This document shows positions 57,108-64,000 of a DNA stretch of 64,000 nt, in pieces (position 1 is the first letter of the stretch; every line of letters starts with the position of its first letter). The translations under genes and the position numbers were made by a program. The DNA lies in contig BCIG01000006.1 of the NCBI GenBank assembly GCA_001599915.1, forward strand, positions 62,001 to 126,000. Reading direction: 5' to 3'. The notes beneath the pieces were generated by a model that was not told where the DNA came from, did not search any database, and was given only the letters and a program-made list of their open reading frames with translations. The stretch is from Symbiotaphrina buchneri. Lineage: Eukaryota; Ascomycota; Symbiotaphrinales; Symbiotaphrinaceae.

Positions 57108-59738
57108 ACGATCGCATCTAGTGCATGGTGTTATGTGACGTTCAAGTTTTCTGGCATCACTTCACTGGTGGACACATACGTTGCCCGTCTGGATTACATG
57201 AATCGCAGGGTGGGCACACCAACTCCGCTGTCGTTACGGCCTCCTGCGATGTCAACCCCAGCTTTGCGGCATGATTATGATTTCGACGTTGCCGCGGGAT
57301 TGCGGCATCCAATCGAACATACTGAGCCTTCTGGCAAGGCTCGAAATGGCGCGGCAATTGTCTGCATTTCAGCCGGGACATGGTCCGTCGGCGGCTCGGT
57401 GGCTTTGTTACCTCCTACGTCTACAGGCGGACCGCTGCACCCTACCCTTATTTTCAACGATATACTCTTATATTCTGCTCTCTACAGTTGAGCTTGGTCT
57501 TCGAATGCTACCTTCGTCTGTGGGTATTCCGTTTAATGGCTGGCGCGTTTCAAGCTCTTCTCCGCTCGCTATATCCATATCTCACGTATCTTTTCTCGCG
57601 GCGTCTCTATGCCTTTGATTATCTGCGGCGTGTGCATTGGTTGGCTTCCTCTGCTTTTCAAATGATAGCCGCGCGGTCTTATCTTTTGCATCTCTTGGTT
57701 GTCGGTTCTGGTGGGCATGGGCATTCGGGGTGTATGCATGCAGGAAGCGCGGTGGGAAGGGAAGGGAAGGCGCCGGCCCCGATGGTGGGCTCTCCTGGTA
57801 TGAATGACGGGCGTGATGATTGGGTTATTTGAAGCATGCAAGCTAGTTTTCCCGCAAGCAAGCAATAGCAACAGCAAAGGCCATGCCCTGCAGTACTTCG
57901 TATATGCCAGCTCAGGTGGCTGCCGTGCTGGATGAACATTGTGACAACCCTTTACTTCTTCCCCATCGGCATCGCACGTAAATACACCTTCTCCCAAAAC
58001 CAAGCTTCAGCTTGGTTCAGACACGTGCTGCGTTCTTCATCATCCTCGCTCCCTTCCCGCGCTCTTCCGTCGCCTCCCAAATCCGCCTTTGATTCAGCCC
58101 GTCCGGACTGACCGTGCGGACAGACTGTGCCGCGGCCTCGGTGTCTCGGCCTCGGGGCGTCGGACTGCCCCAAGCACGCGTCATGTTCATGCTGTGTAAC
58201 GGCGCACAATCACGTTGCACCAGCACCAGCACCATAGGTAATCTCCCCAGACCCGCGTCCTCATGCTTGATGCTTGGCAGCGGGCGGCAGTGAACAGAAG
58301 GGGGCCGGGAGGGAGGTAGGGGCGTAAAGAGAGAGGGTAGGGAGAGGTATGTGGGGTGGGAGAAAGGAGGGCAATGGGGTAGAGTAGAGGAGAGGAGAGG
58401 GGAGGCGAGAGGTAGGATGGGATGGGTTGGGATGATGGTTCATGAGCACCTTTTTCTTTCTTTGAAGATTGTCGTTGTTTTCCTCTCGCGGGAAGATGGC
58501 ATAATGCTTACCTGCGGAGAGAGGGCACGGCAAACGTGGGGAGGCTTTCGAGGTAGGACGCAAGCAGGCGCCGGGAGATTGACATCGTGGGTAAGCTTGA
58601 GGCGAGAGTGAGAATAAGGAGAGACATGGGGCATGGAGAGATTGTATGGAGATGTCGTGATTTCGATTCTGGAACGGTACGATGCCCATTACCACAAGCT
58701 AATGCGGCATAATACCCTGCTATGATCGAAGCGCTTGGGCTCTAGATATTTAGCACTCTCTGCCGTGGGTTCACGGGTCGGATCAATGACTTGGACACAA
58801 CGACCGTGTGACGGCCCGCTCCACCAGGGGGCTCCGAAGAGTTGGAATCGGATGTCGTTGTCACTCGAGAAGACCTGGATGTTGGACCTCGCGACCAACC
58901 TCCGATCTGGACAGAAAGTCATGCGAAGCACGAGATCTCTGCCAGATGGACGATGCAGGTGACTGTGTCTGGCTACATTTGATGCGTGGAATCTTCATGT
59001 CATCCCATCACAGCAGAGAGAGACATCATGACTGGCCAGCTATCTACCGATCTCCACGAGCGTACGACAAATGTCAAAAGCAATACACTGCTACACTGCG
59101 GACTGACCGCTCTGGTGTTTCATCGCCTTGTGCTTCCTCTCCCGTCTAACCGAGGCGACGATCGACCGGTAAGTCGGCGGGCAGTTCGACCAACGTTCGT
59201 ATCGGCCTATGAGCGTCCAGATGAGACGGATAGGGATGTGGGGCAATTGGGGGAGCCGTGAGATCGAGGGGTAGATGCAGAACCTTGATGCAAGCGAGGC
59301 GAGACGTGACAGAATTCATGGACAAATGAGACGCCAGTTTTCTGACTCGGAATATGCTAATCTTTTTGATGGCTTGTCTGGAGTTTAACTGGAGTTGGCC
59401 TGGTGTTCTGGCCTGGACCGCCTCGGTTGGAGGGCTTCCGAATAGCGTCCATGTCGCTTACAGCGTCGACGACTTTCAGGGCGAACCTTGGCGTGGTCGG
59501 AGCGCGGTCCTGTTGCTTTGTTCAGAGTATATGGAGATCTTGTCAATTTTCATTTTTCTGCGCATATGGGAAGGTATCTGGAATATCTCTGATTGATTCA
59601 TTCTGTTTGGTTGTTCTATGCTTGGGCTGGCTGGTGGCTCAACCCCACCATGGCATTCGCTGCATGATGCGGCTTCGAGCGCATGTGCCCTGTGAACCGG
59701 AGAAGTCAGGTATCGAGTGAAGCTGGAGGCGATTCGCC
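57108..59738. other. 2.6-kb intergenic region upstream of the ABC transporter
   Basis: No gene supported. Frames around 57135-57832 are C/T-rich on one strand and look like noise, and one may be the 3' untranslated region of the C6 factor. A purine-rich tract lies at about 58290-58440. Confidence 0.5.
58290..58440. repeat. Purine-rich low-complexity tract
   Basis: About 150 bases of mostly G and A on the plus strand (GGGAGGGAGGTAGGGG, GAGGAGAGGAGAGGGGAGG units). Such G-rich runs can form triplex or G-quadruplex structures. That is inference here. Confidence 0.75.
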
Positions 59739-62700
59739 ATGGGCAACGAAGGGAACCCATCGGGGCCCCCGGGGCCGTCCGATGAGGTCGAGCTGCAGAA
59801 GATATCCACCAGACCGGCCTCAACGTCCGAGGCTTCCTACTTCGACGCCGAGGTAAACAAGCAATTACCGTCTCCCCTCCAGGATGATGCGGGCAACAAC
59901 ATCTCCTTCCGGAGTGTCGATCCGGTGGACGTCAAAGTCCGCAACCTCTCCGTCTCGGTGCAATTAGGCCCTGCCGGTCCACTGGCGCCCTTCGAACGTC
60001 TACTCAGGCGGGGCGAGAAGGAGGCTAACACGACCAAGATCATCCTGGATGATATATCAGCCAACATGCCGTCTGGAACTCTGACTGCCATCATTGGCGG
60101 AAGCGGCAGTGGGAAGACGTCAATGTTGAACATAATGGCCCATCGAATGCGGGGCGCCCGGCTAGGCATCGCGGGCACCACCACGTATAACGGAAAACTG
60201 GCTCTTTCTAGCATCGGCAGCGCCTATGTCATGCAGCAGGATGTTCTATTGCCTACGCTTACTGTTCGAGAGACGTTGCGCTATGCAGCAGATTTAAGGT
60301 TGGCAGATACGACATCCGAAGAGCGGCGGCGCATTGTGGAAGAAGTCATTTTAGAATTGGGCCTAAAGGAGTGCGCCGATACAAGGATTGGCAACAATGT
60401 CCACAAGGGTTGCTCTGGTGGAGAGAAGAGACGTGTGAGCATAGGGGTACAGCTGCTCGCAAACCCGTCAGTCTTGTTCTTGGATGAGCCAACCACTGGC
60501 TTAGATGCCACGAGTGCATTCTGGCTGGTTAGGACGCTAAAGAACTTGGCCAAAAAGGGGCGGACCATCATCACCACCATACATCAGCCACGATCAGAGA
60601 TATGGGGCTTGTTCGATCATCTTGTACTGCTGACTAGAGGCTGCGCTGTGTACAGTGGACCGGCCGGAGATTGCCTCCCTTATTTCGAGAGCTTAGGATT
60701 CAAGCTACCGGCCTTTGTTAATCCATCGGAATTTCTCATTGACATAGCTGCCGTTGACACAAGATCGGAGGAGCTCGAAGCTGCATCGACGGAGCGAGTA
60801 GAGCAGCTCAAGAGCGCATGGCACTCTCGTGCTGCTGAAGTCTTTTCGGACAAACCGGGCGTCGGGTCGGACCATCAACAACAAGCCAGCTCTTCGGATC
60901 AGATGAAGCTGAAATCTGCGGCGGCAACTCGACAGATTCGGGTCCTTACAGCGCGTACGTTCAAAGTTACAATCCGGGACCCATTCGGCATGGCCGGCAG
61001 TATACTCGAAGCCGTCGTGATGGGCATTATGACCGGCTGGATTTTCATCAATTTGGGTAGTGACGTTGCTGGTATTCGTTCACGGGAAGGTGCTATATAT
61101 ACGGCATCTTCACTGCAAGGTTACCTCATCCTCCTGTTTGAAACGTACAGATTGACAATCGATATCGAGGTCTTTGATCGAGAACGGGGTGAAGGCGTCG
61201 TCACGCCCCTATCATTCCTCGTCAGCCGGAGGTTGGCGAGATTCTTCATCGAGGATCTACCCGTACCGTTTATCTTCTCAATAATATTCTATTTCATGGC
61301 AGGCTTCCGGCGCGATGCCGGTCAATTCTTTATATTCTTTGGAGTTGTACTGCTAGCGCATTATATTGCGGTGAACTTCGCCACGGTCTGCGTGGCCACC
61401 AGCAGACATTTTGCTGGAGCATCTCTTATAGCGAATATGGGATACACTTTGCAGTCTATGGCTTGCGGTTACTTTGTCAACCCGAAAGAAATTGCCATAT
61501 GGCTTCGTTGGACCAAGTGGACCGCGTATGTCTTCTACTCGTTTGGAGCTCTTTGCGCCAATGAGTTTGCCGGCCATTTCTACGATTGTCCGTATAGTGG
61601 AGGACCGAGCAATCCTGCATGCAAGCAATATACAGGTTCCTATATCATGTCAACTCTTGGATTTCCACAAAACTGGCTTACGCGGCCTATTGTCATACTG
61701 GTGGCTTATGCTATAGCCTTCTACATTGGAGCTGGACTGATATTGCAATATTGGAAGACCGACATCCAAATCTCTGGTGCACGTCAGACCGATACTGATT
61801 ACTCTGCTGGGAAGGAAAAGATGACGGCAAGATCAAGGCATGAGGTGCGCACAGTCACCATTGGCTTGGATAAATACACCATGGACATCGAGAAGAGAGA
61901 TATGTTGAGGAGGAAACAGAAGATACTTTCGATAATCAAGCCTCTCACGACAACCTTCGAACCTGGTGTTCTCAACGTCATCATGGGCCCATCTGGGAGC
62001 GGTAAGACGACGTTGCTGAATGCCATGGCTAGACGCTTGCACAGCACAGTCAGCACCAGATATCGCTCAGGAGGCCGAATGCTTGTCAACGGTGCAGTGC
62101 CTTCAGAAGCAGTCATTCGATCGATCTGCTCTTTCGTTCCACAGGATGATGAGGGTCTATACCCCGCCTTGACGGTCAGGGAGACTCTTCGTTACGCTGC
62201 AGGGCTTCGTCTCCCGAGATGGATGACCAAGGAAGAGAAGAACGCGAGGGCTGAATCGGTGCTGCTCAAGATGGGTCTGAAAGATTGTGCGGATAACTAT
62301 ATTGGGAGTGAGCTTGTCAAAGGTATCAGCGGCGGCGAAAAGCGTCGTGTGACAATCGCCGTTCAGATCCTTACTGAACCACGGGTTCTGATGTTAGACG
62401 AGCCTACTTCTGGGCTAGACGCCTTCACTGCATCCTCCATTATCGATGTCCTTCGTGGTCTCGCTGATGAAGGGCGTACTCTCATTCTCACTATACACCA
62501 GTCTCGCTCGGATCTTTTCTATCACTTCGGCAACGTCCTCCTCCTTGCAAGGGGAGGCCATCCCGTCTATGCTGGAGCAGGCTCATCCATGCTTTCCCAC
62601 TTCTCTTCTCTGGGATACAACTGCCCCTCGACGACCAACCCGGCCGATTTCGCTCTCGATCTCATAACTGTGGATCTGCAAGAAGCCTCGAGAGAAGCAT

Positions 62701-63707
62701 CCACACGTGCTAAAGTCGCATCCATCATAGACGCCTGGTCAGCGCATCAACAGACTAGCAACTCCCTCACCCATACCGCATCCCCAACCCTCTCAAGCCC
62801 AGCCGAACTCGGCTCTCTCGCTCGCAGCACCGCCACCTTCCGCACCGCCTTCCCCATCCTCATCTCCCGGGGCACGCTCAACATCCGGCGCCAACCGGAC
62901 CTCATCCTCGCGCGCATAATGCAAGTCGCTGGTCTCGGCATCGTGCTGACCGTCTTCTTCGCGCCGCTCCAATCCGACTACGCGGCCGTGCAGACGCGGC
63001 TGGGCTTCATCCAGCAGTTCGCGACGCCATACTACGTCGGGATGCTGCAGAATATCGCCGCCTACCCCTTCGACCGGGCCGTCTTCTACCGCGAGCACGA
63101 CGACGCCGCATACCCTCTATCAGCCTTCTTCCTCGCCTACCTGTGCCTGGAGGCGCCCTTCGAAGTCTTCAGCAGCCTTCTCTTCGCCGTGCTCACGATC
63201 TTCGGCGCCGGGTTGCAGCGATCAGCACGGATGTTCTTTCTCGCAGCCTACAACGTGTTCTGCATCGTATCGTGCGGCGAGAGCGTGGGCATCATGTTCC
63301 TGACGCTGTTCGCGCAAACGGGCTTCGCCGTGAGCGTCATGAGCGTCGTGCTCGCCATCCCGACGCTGATGGGCGGCGTCATCTCCCTCAACGTCGACGG
63401 CTTCCTGCAGGCCCTTAACCACCTCTCCCCCGTCAAGTGGGAGGTCGGAAATCTAGCTGTCTATGCTCTCACGGGTCAGCGATTTCATTGTACAACTGCT
63501 GAGCGTCTCAGTGATGGCTCCTGCCCTATTACGAGCGGCGAGCAGGCCCTGCAGTTGTATAAGCTTGATGTTAATTCCAGGCTCTATGTCATGGCTCTCG
63601 GCCTCGTCACCATCGGCTATAGAGTGCTTGCGTACGTGGTGCTGCGCGTCAAGAGGGAGAGATGGGGCGAGGTGCTGGAGAGGAGCCGGAACAGAGCGAA
63701 GGGTTAG
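59739..63707 (+). CDS. Full-length ABCG transporter, YOL075C type
   Basis: ATP-driven membrane transporter with two nucleotide-binding and two membrane domains in the order NBD-TMD-NBD-TMD, like yeast YOL075C. The substrate is unknown. Single exon, 1322 residues (YOL075C has 1294). NBD1 has Walker A GGSGSGKT (about 120-127), signature CSGGEKRRVS (about 226), Walker B VLFLDEPTTGLD and switch IHQPRS. NBD2 has Walker A GPSGSGKT (about 749-756), signature ISGGEKRRVT, Walker B VLMLDEPTSGLD and switch IHQSRS. Both sites look complete, unlike PDR-type pumps with one degenerate site. Membrane segments lie at about 400-680 and 1025-1310. A soluble linker with SRHEVRTVTIGLDKY leads to NBD2. About 700 bases (62750-63440) are far richer in G+C at third positions than the rest. 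The ATG at 59739 has context GCCATGGGC. Confidence 0.93.
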   Translation: MGNEGNPSGPPGPSDEVELQKISTRPASTSEASYFDAEVNKQLPSPLQDDAGNNISFRSVDPVDVKVRNLSVSVQLGPAGPLAPFERLLRRGEKEANTTKIILDDISANMPSGTLTAIIGGSGSGKTSMLNIMAHRMRGARLGIAGTTTYNGKLALSSIGSAYVMQQDVLLPTLTVRETLRYAADLRLADTTSEERRRIVEEVILELGLKECADTRIGNNVHKGCSGGEKRRVSIGVQLLANPSVLFLDEPTTGLDATSAFWLVRTLKNLAKKGRTIITTIHQPRSEIWGLFDHLVLLTRGCAVYSGPAGDCLPYFESLGFKLPAFVNPSEFLIDIAAVDTRSEELEAASTERVEQLKSAWHSRAAEVFSDKPGVGSDHQQQASSSDQMKLKSAAATRQIRVLTARTFKVTIRDPFGMAGSILEAVVMGIMTGWIFINLGSDVAGIRSREGAIYTASSLQGYLILLFETYRLTIDIEVFDRERGEGVVTPLSFLVSRRLARFFIEDLPVPFIFSIIFYFMAGFRRDAGQFFIFFGVVLLAHYIAVNFATVCVATSRHFAGASLIANMGYTLQSMACGYFVNPKEIAIWLRWTKWTAYVFYSFGALCANEFAGHFYDCPYSGGPSNPACKQYTGSYIMSTLGFPQNWLTRPIVILVAYAIAFYIGAGLILQYWKTDIQISGARQTDTDYSAGKEKMTARSRHEVRTVTIGLDKYTMDIEKRDMLRRKQKILSIIKPLTTTFEPGVLNVIMGPSGSGKTTLLNAMARRLHSTVSTRYRSGGRMLVNGAVPSEAVIRSICSFVPQDDEGLYPALTVRETLRYAAGLRLPRWMTKEEKNARAESVLLKMGLKDCADNYIGSELVKGISGGEKRRVTIAVQILTEPRVLMLDEPTSGLDAFTASSIIDVLRGLADEGRTLILTIHQSRSDLFYHFGNVLLLARGGHPVYAGAGSSMLSHFSSLGYNCPSTTNPADFALDLITVDLQEASREASTRAKVASIIDAWSAHQQTSNSLTHTASPTLSSPAELGSLARSTATFRTAFPILISRGTLNIRRQPDLILARIMQVAGLGIVLTVFFAPLQSDYAAVQTRLGFIQQFATPYYVGMLQNIAAYPFDRAVFYREHDDAAYPLSAFFLAYLCLEAPFEVFSSLLFAVLTIFGAGLQRSARMFFLAAYNVFCIVSCGESVGIMFLTLFAQTGFAVSVMSVVLAIPTLMGGVISLNVDGFLQALNHLSPVKWEVGNLAVYALTGQRFHCTTAERLSDGSCPITSGEQALQLYKLDVNSRLYVMALGLVTIGYRVLAYVVLRVKRERWGEVLERSRNRAKG

Positions 63708-64000
63708 GCCATGGAGGGTGTCGTGAATTACTTTTAGACTTGTTGACACTGCTGGTGGTGCAGGGCGCATTTTGGTCATTTCGAAGTATATATCTGCCAT
63801 ATGCTACCATTGACTGGACATGCAATCCTGTTCACATTTCGCTAAAACAGGTACTATGCTATATGGCGCGCCCGACAACCACCACCGGAGACTGCCATCG
63901 ATGATCAAAAAAACTTCAATGTTTAAACCGCCACCGTGCTGTATATGCTGCCCTGACGCACTTTTCCTCTCTCCTGTTGATGCAACCAATCCTGACGGAT
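63708..64000. other. 3' flank of the ABC transporter
   Basis: Non-coding DNA to the right edge of the window. It probably includes the polyadenylation site. No gene seen. Confidence 0.5.

Noticed and set aside
1-64000. A secondary-metabolite or other biosynthetic gene cluster
   Set aside because: No polyketide synthase, peptide synthetase, terpene cyclase or set of tailoring enzymes is present. The regulator and the ABC transporter alone do not make a cluster.

Overview
The window is nuclear DNA of a filamentous ascomycete (Pezizomycotina). Most genes carry introns of about 47-70 nt with GTANGT-type donors, CTAAC/CTGAC-like branch points and YAG acceptors. The gene families (an RfeC-like C2H2 factor, a Zn2Cys6 factor, a YOL075C-type full-length ABCG transporter, EGH1-type GH5, VID27, SAP1-type AAA ATPase) are those of this group. 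The class (Dothideomycetes or Eurotiomycetes) cannot be fixed from sequence reading alone. Sixteen protein-coding genes are supported. Intron chains were chosen by hand so that both the splice signals and the reading frame agree. No rRNA, tRNA, CRISPR array, retroelement or virus relic was recognised.

Left part, 1-19.6 kb, gene-dense housekeeping block: PHO84-type phosphate:H+ symporter (+), EGH1-type sterylglucosidase/glucocerebrosidase (-), SKI3 (+), RMI1 (-), VPS51 (+), OXR1/TLDc (-) and an RfeC-like C2H2 factor (-). EGH1/SKI3 and RMI1/VPS51 are divergent pairs with short shared promoters. SKI3/RMI1 and VPS51/OXR1 are convergent.

Middle part, 19.6-31.1 kb, looser accessory block: 4 kb without a recognisable gene, a 559-residue protein of unknown function with a near-perfect 24-bp coding minisatellite, 2.3 kb without a gene, an eight-exon amino-acid/GABA-type permease, and an AT-rich array of TTTATTGCAATAAA-like palindromes bounded by an inverted repeat and a direct repeat. 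The last looks like a non-autonomous DNA transposon.

31.1-48.8 kb, again housekeeping: VID27 (-), SAP1-like AAA ATPase with an MIT-like N-terminus (-), mitoferrin MRS3/4 (-, eight exons), a small proline-rich conserved-type protein (-), CFT2/CPSF100 (-), and ATG9 (+) diverging from CFT2.

Right part, 48.8-64 kb, sparse: 6.5 kb with no supportable gene, an AT-hook plus Zn2Cys6 regulator, 2.6 kb of intergenic DNA with a purine-rich tract, and a single-exon full-length ABCG transporter.

The genes are not a biosynthetic cluster. They are a chance neighbourhood of membrane transport (PHO84, permease, mitoferrin, ABCG), membrane traffic and autophagy (VPS51, ATG9, VID27), RNA turnover and 3' processing (SKI3, CFT2), genome stability (RMI1) and regulation (two transcription factors). 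The points most worth following are the inverted-repeat AT-rich element, the orphan minisatellite protein, the stop-free in-frame introns, the odd permease splice donor, and sharp GC3-rich patches inside three transporter genes.
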